Shown: positions 1 to 8,050, counted from the first letter of the stretch. The stretch is DNA of 64,000 nt from an uncultured Clostridia bacterium (GCA_947089135.1 CAMUJF010000007.1:58149-122148); one strand, 5' to 3'. Made by a program: numbers and translations. The notes: generated from the sequence alone by a model not told the origin.

Positions 1-610
1 AAATTTCGGGGTACAGCATAAGACGGCTGTTCATCACGATTTTTTTATCCGAAATATGGCAGCTCCCCCAGCGGGACTTCATTTCGCGTATCTGAAGTTC
101 CGCCACGTCCACGCTGTAGCCCTTTGCAAGGAACATCAGCTGCGTGCGGCGGTTAAGTGTCTCAAACAGCTTTCGGGTCTCGTCGGCATAAAATTTTTCC
201 AATACCTTGCCGACCCTGTTTTCGTACCGTACAGTAACCGCGATCTCATTTCCCGAAATGCAAACGCTTTCCTGCGCCGCATAGGATATGCTGTTATCAA
301 TTATTATATGCAGGATATAATTTTTTCCCAAATAGCAAACCGTATCGCCGTTTTGGAATTCATCGGAAGCCTTTGGCAGCACGGGAGCAGTCTTTTTAGC
401 GTCGAAGCGATCCAGCGCGGAAAAAATAAACTCCGCGTTTTTTAAGATGAAATCCTCGATAAATTTCACTGACACCCGCATGTTTGCGCTGATGTAGACA
501 ATTCCGTCGGGCTTCACCCGAAGATTGACGTTTTTGACCTTTTTTCGGGTAAGCGTCCACCGTATCTCCCTGCCGCCCGCGGTGAGCGTTCTGATGCCGT
601 TACCGTCCAC
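1..610 (-). CDS. YgjP/DUF45-family metallopeptidase, 3' end cut by the window
   Basis: Reading the minus strand from a GTG at 610 gives an open frame of 203 codons that runs off the window start. The first 45 residues contain the typical family opening (KNVNLRVKPDGIVYISA), and near the window edge lies REMKSRWGSC, the hallmark of the YgjP/DUF45 branch of M48-like zinc peptidases. The HExxH zinc site would lie beyond position 1, so catalysis cannot be judged. The GTG overlaps the last codons of the cation efflux gene by 11 bases with GAGGA just upstream, which implies translational coupling. The frame stays open from 610, but an internal ATG near 480 could also be a start; I prefer 610 because conserved residues lie before 480. 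The physiological substrate of this family is poorly known. Confidence 0.8.
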   Translation of the reverse strand, partial: MDGNGIRTLTAGGREIRWTLTRKKVKNVNLRVKPDGIVYISANMRVSVKFIEDFILKNAEFIFSALDRFDAKKTAPVLPKASDEFQNGDTVCYLGKNYILHIIIDNSISYAAQESVCISGNEIAVTVRYENRVGKVLEKFYADETRKLFETLNRRTQLMFLAKGYSVDVAELQIREMKSRWGSCHISDKKIVMNSRLMLYPEI

Positions 611-1775
611 TGTAGTCCTCGTCAACGGTTATGACCGTGTTAAACCGTTCGTCTCTGCCGATAATTTTTTTCTTTATATCGTCTACTATCCTGTCACGCT
701 CCGAGGGCTTTCCCGCGTCCGTCAGAACAAGGTCGAATATGAGATTTATGCGGTTCTCGCCGTCGGTAATCCTGAAATCGTGTATGGTGCAATTGGGAAA
801 TATCTCCTGCGCGCATTCAAGAACCATGGCTTTAAGACCGTCCACATAGTCGTTGTTCACGGTAATAGGATCGGTGTGAATGACCGTCTGGATACCCGTC
901 TCGCTGAGTATCTGCCGCTCCACGTCGTCGATTATCTCGTGTATGTGTACCATATTTGAATCGTCGGGGACTTCCGCGTGTACCGAGGCAAAAACTCTTC
1001 CCGGACCGTAATCGTGCACCATAAGGTCGTGTATGCCAACGATTTCCTCACGGGACATGATTATTTTACTCAGGGAGTCAATGGTCTCGCGGGAGGGCGG
1101 AGTACCCAGCAGCAGGTCGATAGTTTCCTTTGCAAGGTTGTAGCCGCCCCAGACAATATACGCCGCCACGGCGATACCCACAAAGCCGTCGATAGGAAAG
1201 GGCAGAAAGCTTCCTATAACGGTGGCAAGAATAACCGTGCTTGTGGAAATAACGTCGTTTATGCTGTCGCGGGCGGTTGCTTTCATTACCGTGGAATTTA
1301 TCTTTTTGGCGATGTAGCTGTAGCAGAAGTACATCCACAGCTTCACAAGCACCGACGCCGCCAGAATGATCACCATGGGCAGGCTGAATATAACGTTTTC
1401 GGGATTTGATATCTTGTCAACGCTGCTCTTGAAAAGCTCAAAGCCCACCAACAGTATTATAAACGAAACTATCAGCGAGGAAATATACTCTATCCTGCCG
1501 TGACCGTAGGGGTGCTCCCTATCGGGCAGACGAGTGGACATTCCCGCGCCGATTATCGCCACAAGGCAGCTTCCCATATCGGACAGGTTGTTGAACGCGT
1601 CCGAGGTAACGGCAATGCTGTGCATGAGTGTTCCCACCGCAAGCTTTAAAGCGAACAGAAAAAGATTGCATACCGCGCCGACTGCTCCGCCGAGTACGCT
1701 GTAGTTTTTCCGCACGTTTTTGTCGGTCACGTTTTCGCTGTCCTTGATAAAGGTTTTAGCAAGAAATTTTATCAT
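600..1775 (-). CDS. Cation diffusion facilitator (CDF) family efflux transporter
   Basis: 391 residues. Members export divalent cations (Zn, Mn, Fe, Co) against protons as dimers in the cytoplasmic membrane. About six hydrophobic segments lie in residues 28-225. Transmembrane segment 2 holds the metal site in SDAFNNLSDMGS, followed by the loop HPYGHGRIEY; the second site is in the segment with ARDSINDVIS. The C-terminal third is the cytoplasmic ferredoxin-like metal-sensing domain (HDLMVHDYGPGRVFASVHAE), followed by a further ~85-residue tail, so it is longer than minimal CDF proteins of about 300 residues. The stop overlaps the start of the downstream metallopeptidase gene. Which metal is carried cannot be read from the sequence. 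Confidence 0.9.
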   Translation of the reverse strand: MIKFLAKTFIKDSENVTDKNVRKNYSVLGGAVGAVCNLFLFALKLAVGTLMHSIAVTSDAFNNLSDMGSCLVAIIGAGMSTRLPDREHPYGHGRIEYISSLIVSFIILLVGFELFKSSVDKISNPENVIFSLPMVIILAASVLVKLWMYFCYSYIAKKINSTVMKATARDSINDVISTSTVILATVIGSFLPFPIDGFVGIAVAAYIVWGGYNLAKETIDLLLGTPPSRETIDSLSKIIMSREEIVGIHDLMVHDYGPGRVFASVHAEVPDDSNMVHIHEIIDDVERQILSETGIQTVIHTDPITVNNDYVDGLKAMVLECAQEIFPNCTIHDFRITDGENRINLIFDLVLTDAGKPSERDRIVDDIKKKIIGRDERFNTVITVDEDYSGR

Positions 1776-1808
1776 AATAGTAATGTGCTCCTTTCCCCCA
1801 TACTAAAT

Positions 1809-1830
1809 AAGGGTACCGTCGGGTACCCTT
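1809..1830 (-). terminator. Hairpin between small membrane protein and CDF gene
   Basis: AAGGGTACC / GGTACCCTT form a near-perfect stem with a 3-4 base loop. On the minus strand it is followed only by ATTTAGT, so it is at best a weak intrinsic terminator between 1836 and the CDF gene. Confidence 0.4.
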
Positions 1831-1835
1831 GAAGT

Positions 1836-2054
1836 TCAAAACACAACAAACAATATATATGCCGCGGCGGCAAGAATTATTACTGCGGCAATACCAATGA
1901 AAAGCCACACTCGCCTGCGCGGCTTTTTAGGCTTCTCCATGGTTTCCATAACGGAAAAGGTTTCTTTCAGGTCAAGCTTCATATCCTTGATGTCCTGCCT
2001 CAGCTGACGTATCTTTTCCTTGTCGTCGGAAGCCCTCATTCTCATTTTCGGCAT
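1836..2054 (-). CDS. Small C-terminally anchored membrane protein
   Basis: 72 residues from the ATG at 2054 (MPKMRMR), which has GGAGGA 5 bases upstream; an in-frame ATG at 2066 lies in front of that site and is not favoured. Residues 1-45 are charged and probably form a coiled coil (DKEKIRQLRQDIKDMKLDLK), then a basic patch KKPRRR, then one hydrophobic segment of about 22 residues to the C-terminus. This is a tail-anchored topology with the coil probably in the cytoplasm. No family recognised. It lies between the SCIFF maturase and the efflux gene, 66 bases downstream of the former, and may be cotranscribed. Confidence 0.65.
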   Translation of the reverse strand: MPKMRMRASDDKEKIRQLRQDIKDMKLDLKETFSVMETMEKPKKPRRRVWLFIGIAAVIILAAAAYILFVVF

Positions 2055-2120
2055 AGTATCCTCCATACCTGTCAGTCCGCCCGTTCAGACGGCTCGGTCT
2101 GCCCGCTTCGGCCGTCCCGG

Positions 2121-3521
2121 TTACTCTGCCTGATTGGTTTTCCCGGACTGTTCGTTTTCCCGTGCAAATTTAGCCGCTTTTATCATTATAGCGCACTCAA
2201 GACGCTTTTTCTGTATCTCGCAGGAAAGCTTGTGGGCGGTCAGGATATTTCCCGTATAGATGTAGTTGTTTGCGTTGCAGCCGCCGCTGCAATAGAATCT
2301 CGCCCAACATTTTGTACATTCTTCCTTGGAGTAGATATGCGCCGCCGCGAAGCTGTTTTTCATTTCTTTGCTGAACGTTCCGTCGTACAAATTTCCCATT
2401 TTGTAATCGTCATATCCTACAAACTGGTGACATGGGTATATGTCTCCGTCCGGAGTAACAGCAACATACTCGTTTCCGCTGCCGCAGCCCCGAAGCCTCT
2501 TTATGGCGCAGGGACCCTGATCCAAGTCAAGCATAAAGTGGAAAAAGTTAAAGTGTTTGCCTTGCTTATCATGCTCCAGAATTATCTCGGCAAGTCTTTC
2601 GTACTCCGAAAAAATAGCGGGAAGCTCTCTTTCGGTCAGGGCATAGCTTGCGGAAGCCTCGCTTGTAACAGGCTCAACGGAAATCTGGTCGAAGCCCTGT
2701 TCGTACAGGTGCAGAACGTCCTCCGCAAAATCAAGGTTATATTTGGTAAACGTCCCGCGGACGTAATAATTTTCGTAGTTTCTTTTTTGGGCAAGTGTTT
2801 TATACTTGTCCATTATCCTGTCGTAGCAGCCCGTGCCGTCCACGCGCTTTCTCACGCGGTCGTTGACCTCTTTGCGTCCGTCAACGGACATTACCACGTT
2901 GGACATTTCCTTGTTGATGAAGTCCATTTTCTCCTCGTCAAGGAGCATACCGTTAGTGGTTATGGTAAATCTGAAACGCTTGCCGTATTCTTTTTCTTTG
3001 CTTCTGCCGTACTCCACAAGCTGCTTCACCACGTCCCAGTTCATAAGGGGCTCGCCGCCGAAAAAGTCAAGCTCCAGATTTTCCCTGTCTCCCGAATTTT
3101 CAAGCAGAAAATCCATAGCCTTTTTGCCTGTTTTAAAGTCCATATGCATACGCTTGCCTGTGCCGTAATCGCCGGTACCCGCAAAGCAGTATTCGCATCT
3201 GAGGTTGCAGTCCTGTTCCACAAGCAGGCACATAGCCTTTACCGGAGCGGCAACGGAATACTTTGCAAACTGAGCGTAATCGTCCTCGGAGAAAAGAACG
3301 CCCTCATTGTAAAGCTCCTTTACCTCCTCATAGCAGGACTCTATATCCCTTTCGACGTAAAAGCGGGAAAGCTTCTCCACCACTCTTTTGGGGCACTTGT
3401 CCTCAAAGGGAGGCTTAACGTTGTCCAACATATCGTAGGTAAGCTCGTCCACAAGATGAACGCCGCCGCTGTTTGCGTCAAGGACTATATTCAGTCCGCC
3501 CAGCTTGTACTTATGTATCAT
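2121..3521 (-). CDS. scfB: SCIFF peptide radical SAM maturase
   Basis: 466 residues. Installs thioether cross-links between Cys sulfurs and acceptor residues of the SCIFF precursor encoded just upstream. The N-terminal ~95 residues form a RiPP-recognition-like region; the radical SAM cluster motif CNLRCEYC (CxxxCxxC) lies near residue 109, followed by the SAM-binding GGEP (FFGGEPLMNW). The C-terminal SPASM domain carries the cysteines for two auxiliary [4Fe-4S] clusters (CGSGNEY, YPCHQF, CTKCWARFYCSGGC). Length and motifs match the 'six-Cys in forty-five' maturase family. It sits 82 bases downstream of its precursor gene, separated by a hairpin that would make maturase expression lower than precursor expression. 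The function of the mature peptide in Clostridia is unknown. Confidence 0.95.
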   Translation of the reverse strand: MIHKYKLGGLNIVLDANSGGVHLVDELTYDMLDNVKPPFEDKCPKRVVEKLSRFYVERDIESCYEEVKELYNEGVLFSEDDYAQFAKYSVAAPVKAMCLLVEQDCNLRCEYCFAGTGDYGTGKRMHMDFKTGKKAMDFLLENSGDRENLELDFFGGEPLMNWDVVKQLVEYGRSKEKEYGKRFRFTITTNGMLLDEEKMDFINKEMSNVVMSVDGRKEVNDRVRKRVDGTGCYDRIMDKYKTLAQKRNYENYYVRGTFTKYNLDFAEDVLHLYEQGFDQISVEPVTSEASASYALTERELPAIFSEYERLAEIILEHDKQGKHFNFFHFMLDLDQGPCAIKRLRGCGSGNEYVAVTPDGDIYPCHQFVGYDDYKMGNLYDGTFSKEMKNSFAAAHIYSKEECTKCWARFYCSGGCNANNYIYTGNILTAHKLSCEIQKKRLECAIMIKAAKFARENEQSGKTNQAE

Positions 3522-3544
3522 AAATGCACCTCATTATTTTAAAT

Positions 3545-3582
3545 AAAAAAGCAAATAAGGGACATTCCTGTCCCCCGCTTGC
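3545..3582 (-). terminator. Attenuator-like hairpin between SCIFF precursor and maturase
   Basis: On the minus strand the stem GCAAG..GGGGACA / TGTCCC..TTGC is followed by TTTTTT. It sits between the precursor stop and the maturase ribosome binding site, so it should end most transcripts after the precursor and let some through to the maturase. Confidence 0.65.
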
Positions 3583-3603
3583 TCTCTCCCGGAATTCTTA
3601 CAA

Positions 3604-3741
3604 TTACTTCTCGCACTTCTGATTCGCTACTGTACAGGAAGTCTTGCACGCGGACTGGCAGGAAGCCTGGCACTTGCCGCAGCCGCCCTTAGCGGCAGTC
3701 TTTTTAAGATTAGCTTTGTTGATGGTAACGATATGCTTCAT
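3604..3741 (-). CDS. scfA: SCIFF ribosomal peptide precursor (six cysteines in forty-five residues)
   Basis: 45 residues, MKHIVTINKANLKKTAAKGG leader followed by a core with six cysteines at positions 21, 24, 28, 32, 36 and 43, exactly the SCIFF pattern. Start ATG at 3741 with GGAGG 8 bases upstream. The precursor is a RiPP modified by the adjacent radical SAM enzyme to form Cys thioether bridges. The classic neighbours (maturase, TIGR04086-type membrane protein, yajC) are all present in order. Nearly universal in Clostridia, with no proven role. A strong sigma-A type promoter precedes it. Confidence 0.96.
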   Translation of the reverse strand: MKHIVTINKANLKKTAAKGGCGKCQASCQSACKTSCTVANQKCEK

Positions 3742-3775
3742 TGGAAAAACCTCCGATAAAAATTATTTAACATAC

Positions 3776-3804
3776 ATTATATCACACTATTTGACATATT
3801 GCAA
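3776..3804 (-). promoter_or_regulatory. Promoter of the SCIFF precursor gene
   Basis: -35 TTGCAA at 3799-3804 and -10 TATAAT at 3776-3781, 17-base spacer, pointing into the precursor gene 35 bases away. Confidence 0.75.
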
Positions 3805-3812
3805 TAGTCAAT

Positions 3813-4217
3813 TTAACGAAATCTGCGGGGAGAATTGACCCCAAATATTCCGCCTATTGAAGAACATATCAATATTATTAACAGTTTCGTAAAAAGTCCT
3901 CCTGCGGAAAAGCTTCTCACGAAGATAAGTCCTCCGAGAAAAACCGCCGCAAAAATAATTATCCCGCAGGTCAGACCCGTTTTCATACCCTGTCTGCCGC
4001 GGCGTTTTGCAGCCGTATAACCTGCCGCAAAGCACCCTGCGCACAAAGCGGCGTTTGCCATGAGCAGGAAAGTTCCGTCAGAAAGGTCTATGACCGCGGC
4101 TATTCCCGAAAACGCTAAAGAAACCAGAAATACCGCCCCCGTGCAGGCAAGCGCGGAGAACAGTATCATCAGCAGCTTTTCCGTCCTGAGCTTTTCCGCG
4201 GAAGTTTTCCTGCGCAT
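3813..4217 (-). CDS. TIGR04086-type four-helix membrane protein
   Basis: 134 residues from the ATG at 4217 (MRRKTSAEK), chosen because GGAGGAA lies 7 bases upstream; the longer frame from 4238 includes that site. Four hydrophobic segments with small loops and a twin-charged N-terminus. It closely resembles the small membrane family found in clostridia between yajC and the SCIFF gene. No catalytic motif. A role in the secretion or membrane context of SCIFF or Sec is only suggested by its conserved position. Confidence 0.75.
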   Translation of the reverse strand: MRRKTSAEKLRTEKLLMILFSALACTGAVFLVSLAFSGIAAVIDLSDGTFLLMANAALCAGCFAAGYTAAKRRGRQGMKTGLTCGIIIFAAVFLGGLIFVRSFSAGGLFTKLLIILICSSIGGIFGVNSPRRFR

Positions 4218-4314
4218 AAAATTTCCTCCGTTCAGCATATCGTTACTTAATGATTATGCCGAACGGAAAAAAATAATGACGGAACAGACAAGCCAAACGT
4301 TGGGAAAATGCCGA

Positions 4315-4710
4315 TTACTTCTTGCTTATCGCTTCCTCGGGAGCGTCGTGTACCGTGGAATTTTCGGATATCGCCCACAGCTTGACGCGTATCTTGGAGC
4401 GGTCTCCGCCCGTCTCGATAACGACCGTGCCCGTCTCATCGTTCTTGCGGACAACGATTCCCACGATACCGCCGATAGTGGTCACCTCATCTCCGATCTG
4501 AAGATTCTCGCGGAGCTTTTTCGCTTCCTTTTCCTTTTTGCTCTGTGGGCGGATCATAAACAGATAAATAACGAGCGCAACCAGTCCGAAAGAAACCAAA
4601 TAGTACAAAAGCTGACCCGTTGGACTGATACCCGCCGCATTGGGATCGGCAGCCCCCGCGGACGCGGCATTTTCGGCGCGCATTAAAAAGCTTACAATAG
4701 CTGTATTCAT
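4315..4710 (-). CDS. yajC: Preprotein translocase subunit YajC
   Basis: 131 residues from the ATG at 4710 (MNTAIVSF), preceded by AGGAGGAAG at good distance; the longer frame to 4737 is not supported. One transmembrane helix (YYLVSFGLVALVIYLFMI) followed immediately by the YajC signature RPQSKKEKEA, then the small cytoplasmic beta domain LQIGDEVTTIGGIVGIV. YajC is an accessory part of the Sec holotranslocon with SecDF. First gene of the yajC - membrane protein - SCIFF cluster. Confidence 0.93.
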   Translation of the reverse strand: MNTAIVSFLMRAENAASAGAADPNAAGISPTGQLLYYLVSFGLVALVIYLFMIRPQSKKEKEAKKLRENLQIGDEVTTIGGIVGIVVRKNDETGTVVIETGGDRSKIRVKLWAISENSTVHDAPEEAISKK

Positions 4711-4743
4711 TAAACTTCCTCCTGTAAAAATAGACATAATACT

Positions 4744-4771
4744 ATTATAACACTATTTCGGAGGTTTGCAA
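4744..4771 (-). promoter_or_regulatory. Promoter of yajC
   Basis: -35 TTGCAA (4766-4771), 16-base spacer, -10 TATAAT (4744-4749), directed at yajC. Confidence 0.7.
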
Positions 4772-4891
4772 GAGCGTTCACAATTTATTTTCATTTATAA
4801 ATGTAAATTTTTGGTGAAGCGACAAAATGCGAAACATAGGCGCTATTGGACTGCAAACTGCTCACCCGATAAGCAAAGCGAAAACGCCGCT

Positions 4892-5659
4892 TTACTCTAT
4901 ATCGGACACGTCTATTTCCGACCAAACGGGGTAGTATCCCGACTTTTTGGCGGTATTTTGAGAAGCGATATTGCCGCTCCATGTGCTGTAGTAAGGCACC
5001 GCACCGTGCATAAAGACCGCCTGAGTCAGCGCGGAAACAAGCTCCGAACCGAGTCCCAGACCGCGATACTCCGAAATAACGTCTATGCCGATCTGCCAAA
5101 ACCGTTCGCTGTCGCTGCTTGCCCCCGCCATACCCACGATACGCCTGCCGTTAAAGGCGCATACTGCCAGCACGTCCCGCCTCGTGCCGCAGGGACGGTA
5201 CAAAAGCGCATTGCCGAAGCCCTCCGCAGAATAAAGCTCCGAGGCTATTTCGGCTTCCTCATAAAATTTCAGCCTGAAACCGCTGTGCGCAGTATATTTA
5301 TAGGGCGTTGCGGGAAGGTAAAAAATGCTGTTCATTGATATTGCCTTGTTGTACTCCGCAAGCTTTCGGTTTATCAGCCATATCTGCTTTTGGTCAAATA
5401 TTCTTGCTCCGTCGTACTTTTTCGCCAGCTCCGATGAAAACTCCAGCATTTCGCTTGCGGCGGAAATTACCGCTCCCCGTCCCATAGCCGCAGCCTTGAA
5501 AAAGGACGGTCCCGATTTGAAATGCCGCTGACCCGACTCCGTTCTCGCAAGGGTGACCTTGTTTTCGGAACGGAGAAAATCCTCCGCGGCACAGCAGTAA
5601 TCCCTTGCAAGCTGCTCCGCCGCGGAAGCGATAAGTTCATTTTTAAACTGTAAGGACAT
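4892..5659 (-). CDS. GNAT family N-acetyltransferase
   Basis: 255 residues. The ATG at 5659 shares one base with the TGA of the upstream Nudix gene (TGATG), which decides the start and shows coupling. The N-terminal ~130 residues are an unrecognised helical region; the C-terminal ~120 residues carry the GNAT core: strand FNGRRIVGMAGASS, strand IGIDVISEYRGLGLGSELV with the acetyl-CoA pyrophosphate loop (YRGLGLGS), and the terminal NIASQNTAKKSGYYPVWSE typical of GNAT motif B. Substrate unknown. Confidence 0.82.
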   Translation of the reverse strand: MSLQFKNELIASAAEQLARDYCCAAEDFLRSENKVTLARTESGQRHFKSGPSFFKAAAMGRGAVISAASEMLEFSSELAKKYDGARIFDQKQIWLINRKLAEYNKAISMNSIFYLPATPYKYTAHSGFRLKFYEEAEIASELYSAEGFGNALLYRPCGTRRDVLAVCAFNGRRIVGMAGASSDSERFWQIGIDVISEYRGLGLGSELVSALTQAVFMHGAVPYYSTWSGNIASQNTAKKSGYYPVWSEIDVSDIE

Positions 5660-6192
5660 CAGCCCGCCCCCCTTTCGGAGGAGATTCCGCAAGCGGAATG
5701 TCCGCCTACGGACAGATATTCCTCAAGCAAGCTTAAGCCTATACTGTCGCGGCGGAGAATCTCCCGCGCTTTTTCGGGGGTGAACCAGTCCGCCTCGTCC
5801 ACCTCCGAGGACAGTACAAGCTCTCCCTTTTTTACCTTGCAGATAAAGCCAAGCATAAGGTTGTCACCCTTTGCGTGATACCAACTTCCGATGTAGCGGA
5901 CGGACAACACGTCCAGACCGATCTCTTCCTTGACTTCACGGGCAGCGGTATTTTCGGGAGTCTCGCCTCTCTTGACATAACCCGCTACGTTGACATAGTT
6001 TTCGGAAACATAGCCCTGCTTTATAAGAGCGACCTCGGAACCGTCTTCGGTAATACAAAGGCATATTACGCAGGGGTACGAAAAGGGAAAAAAAGGACGC
6101 TTGCAGCTGTTGCAGTAAGGCACTTCCCCCTCGTCGCCGCAGACCTTTGGGACAAGCTTTTCCCCGCACTGGGGACAAAAAGTAAAATCCAT
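5659..6192 (-). CDS. NUDIX hydrolase with N-terminal zinc ribbon
   Basis: 177 residues. Begins with a zinc-ribbon (CPQCGEKL at residues 7-14 and CNSCKR at 27-32), as in NudC/NADH pyrophosphatase-like enzymes, then a Nudix fold with a complete box starting GYVKRGE and ending REVKEEIGL (G-x5-E-x7-REVxEExGx). Hydrolyses a nucleoside diphosphate linked to another moiety; the exact substrate (NADH, ADP-sugar, oxidised nucleotide) is not readable. Lies 17 bases downstream of aroQ and overlaps the next gene. Confidence 0.87.
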   Translation of the reverse strand: MDFTFCPQCGEKLVPKVCGDEGEVPYCNSCKRPFFPFSYPCVICLCITEDGSEVALIKQGYVSENYVNVAGYVKRGETPENTAAREVKEEIGLDVLSVRYIGSWYHAKGDNLMLGFICKVKKGELVLSSEVDEADWFTPEKAREILRRDSIGLSLLEEYLSVGGHSACGISSERGAG

Positions 6193-6209
6193 TGATCCCT
6201 CCGATAAAG

Positions 6210-6647
6210 TTACATAAGCTTATAGGCAAGGGCGTTGAGTGCAAGCAGGTAGCTGTCCGCGCCGAAGCCGAAAAGAGTGCCTGTGCATACGGGAGAAATC
6301 ACCGACGTATTGCGGAATTCCTCACGTCCGTGGATATTGGAGATATGCACTTCCACAACGGGTATCTTCACGGCGGCGATAGCGTCACGGATAGCGTAGC
6401 TGTAGTGAGTGTAAGCTCCCGCATTGATGATTATACCGCACTTGTCGCGGCGCGCCGCGTGTATACGGTCGATTATCTCGCCCTCGTGGTTGCTCTGGAA
6501 TATCTCGCAGCCGTCGAAGCCCAGCTCGGCGGCTTTTTTCTCAATATCCGAGCTGATATCGGCATAGCTGTCGGTGCCGTAGATACCGGGTTCCCGCTCG
6601 CCTAAAAGGTTAAGATTCGGTCCGTTGATAACAAGTATGTTTTTCAT
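6210..6647 (-). CDS. aroQ: 3-dehydroquinate dehydratase, type II
   Basis: 145 residues, the usual size. Converts 3-dehydroquinate to 3-dehydroshikimate in the shikimate pathway, as a dodecamer. All signatures present: INGPNLNLLGEREPGIYG with the catalytic Tyr near residue 23, FQSNHEGEIIDRIH, INAGAYTHYSYAIRDA, and VEVHISNIHGREEFR with the catalytic His. AAAGGAA lies upstream of the ATG. No other aro gene is nearby. Confidence 0.95.
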   Translation of the reverse strand: MKNILVINGPNLNLLGEREPGIYGTDSYADISSDIEKKAAELGFDGCEIFQSNHEGEIIDRIHAARRDKCGIIINAGAYTHYSYAIRDAIAAVKIPVVEVHISNIHGREEFRNTSVISPVCTGTLFGFGADSYLLALNALAYKLM

Positions 6648-6740
6648 GGCAAAGTTCCTTTCGTTCGGAGATTGTTTTATGTATATGTATATTTTAACTC
6701 CAAATCACGGATTTGTCAAATATTTTTCTCCGCCAAAAGC

Positions 6741-7020
6741 TTAGGACGTTTCGCTTTCCAACGATATTGAAACAGCGTTCACACGCGCGGCAGTATCTCC
6801 TTAACCTTGCCGTAATAACATATTGCTCCGCCAACTAAACCTTTACAACAATCCATGCCATAAATCAAAAATCTCTGCGTTGTCCCACCTTGCAATACGC
6901 AAGTATTCCTGCGGCGTGACGCCTTGATATTTTTGATTTCTGTCGGCATCTTGCCGGCAAGGTTTAATTGGCGGAGCAATAATAATCCGCAAAGGCGGCA
7001 ATTACTTCAAAACCGTTTTC
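6741..7020 (-). pseudogene. Decayed paralogue of the 8144-8938 lipoprotein, split by a MITE-like insert
   Basis: Two blocks on the minus strand match the C-terminal half of the lipoprotein at 8144-8938. Block one (7020-6979) reads ENGFEVIAAFADYY against ENGFEAIDTF..DYY; block two (6821-6741) reads YYGKVKEIL, then after a large deletion NAVSISLESETS-stop against DAVSISRESEAS-stop. A 159-bp palindromic element lies between them. The rest of the gene is gone. The short frame at 6779-6979 is the element plus this remnant and is not a gene. Confidence 0.7.
6822..6980. mobile_element. MITE-like palindromic element inserted in the pseudogene
   Basis: Ends in 22-base inverted repeats with one mismatch (ATTGCTCCGCCAA...AAACCTT and its complement), with inner complementary arms (AAATCAAAAAT / ATTTTTGATTT). 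No coding capacity. Comparison with the intact paralogue (GCCGTAATAATCC) suggests a duplication of AATAA at the insertion point. No transposase in the window shares these ends. Confidence 0.65.
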
Positions 7021-7100
7021 GACCTTTTGATAAAAAAGACTGTTGTCAGAGCTGTTCCAAGCAATACTGCAGACAGTATCAAAACAATTTTCTTTTTCAC
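7002..7100 (-). CDS. Possible 32-residue hydrophobic peptide
   Basis: GTG at 7100 overlaps the TGA of the CPBP protease gene (GTGA), with GGAGCG upstream. Product: a KKK start, one hydrophobic segment (IVLILSAVLLGTALTTVFF), then IKRSKTVLK. It could be a true microprotein coupled to the protease, or the leftover signal-peptide region of the degraded lipoprotein. I lean to the second because the adjoining sequence is a pseudogene. Confidence 0.35.
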   Translation of the reverse strand: MKKKIVLILSAVLLGTALTTVFFIKRSKTVLK

Positions 7101-7975
7101 GCTTTTTCGCTCCTTTCGGTTTTTTTCTTTAACAAAACCGCCGCCAAGGCTATAAAAATAAGGTACGCGATTATCGAGACAACGCTTGCCTCCGCGCCGA
7201 ATTCACCGCCTGTAATAAGCGGGGACTTTGTTTCCAGAACATAGTTGAAAATACAGTTTTCCATTGCCTCGTCGCTGATGTTGAGTATTCCGCTCGCCAT
7301 AAAAATATTCCAAATGCTGTGCATGAACGCCGCCGGCCAAATACTGCCGCTTTCATAGGTCACAAGGGAGAAAAGTACCCCCACAACGCTGCCCGCTGCC
7401 AAAAGCTGAATAAAGCTGACAAGGGATAATTTCCCGTTCAGAGCGTGAGCGGCGGCAAACAATACCGAGGGGACTATTACCGCGACCCATTTGCCCCAGC
7501 GCATTTCGAGAGCTTTCATTATCACTCCGCGGAACACTGCCTCCTCCACTGAGCCCACGGCAAGTCCCACCAGAAACACTGACTGGGTAACAAGGGCGGC
7601 GATCTGCTTACCGTCCAATGCGGGATTTTCCCAATGTCCTGCGGTCATAAGAAGTCCGCCAACGACTATGGACGGCATTATAAACGCAGCCGCAGCCCAG
7701 ACGGGTTTTATTTTGTACCTTGTGATACGGCAGTCCGCAAGTTTAACGCCCAGGAACACACCGCAAAGCAGCTTCAGTGCAAGCAGGGCGAATAACGGAT
7801 ACAAAACCGCGGAAATTACGTTTCCTACGGCTTGGGGAAGTCCCATTACAACGGGTATGCTTCCGAGAAAAAACGCCGTAAGCTGCGAGATTATCATTAA
7901 AACTATTGCAAGTACGGCACAGACTGCGGCTCTCCACGCCGCCACCGTGGAGGGAGTTTTTTTAGTATTATCCAT
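7097..7975 (-). CDS. CPBP (Abi/CAAX-type) intramembrane metalloprotease
   Basis: 292 residues with about eight transmembrane segments. Conserved motifs of the CPBP family are present in order: VEEAVFRG (EExxxR) near residue 140, FAAAHAL (FxxxH) near residue 168, and HSIWNIF near residue 220, providing the glutamates and histidines that bind the catalytic metal in the membrane. Bacterial members often handle bacteriocin maturation or self-immunity, or unknown prenyl-type processing; no bacteriocin gene is adjacent. A consensus promoter stands directly upstream. Confidence 0.87.
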   Translation of the reverse strand: MDNTKKTPSTVAAWRAAVCAVLAIVLMIISQLTAFFLGSIPVVMGLPQAVGNVISAVLYPLFALLALKLLCGVFLGVKLADCRITRYKIKPVWAAAAFIMPSIVVGGLLMTAGHWENPALDGKQIAALVTQSVFLVGLAVGSVEEAVFRGVIMKALEMRWGKWVAVIVPSVLFAAAHALNGKLSLVSFIQLLAAGSVVGVLFSLVTYESGSIWPAAFMHSIWNIFMASGILNISDEAMENCIFNYVLETKSPLITGGEFGAEASVVSIIAYLIFIALAAVLLKKKTERSEKA

Positions 7976-8005
7976 TGTATCATCTCCTATTGTTTAGATG
8001 ATAAT

Positions 8006-8034
8006 ATTATATAATGTATATTATTGCTTGTCAA
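8006..8034 (-). promoter_or_regulatory. Consensus promoter of the CPBP protease gene
   Basis: TTGACA (8029-8034), 17-base spacer, TATAAT (8006-8011), both perfect consensus; the ATG follows 30 bases downstream. Confidence 0.85.
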
Positions 8035-8050
8035 GCAATTCTTGTTTGCA

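Noticed and set aside
2232..3542. 436-codon open frame on the plus strand opposite the SCIFF maturase
   Set aside because: Antisense shadow of scfB caused by codon bias; composition is unlike a protein and the opposite strand is certain.
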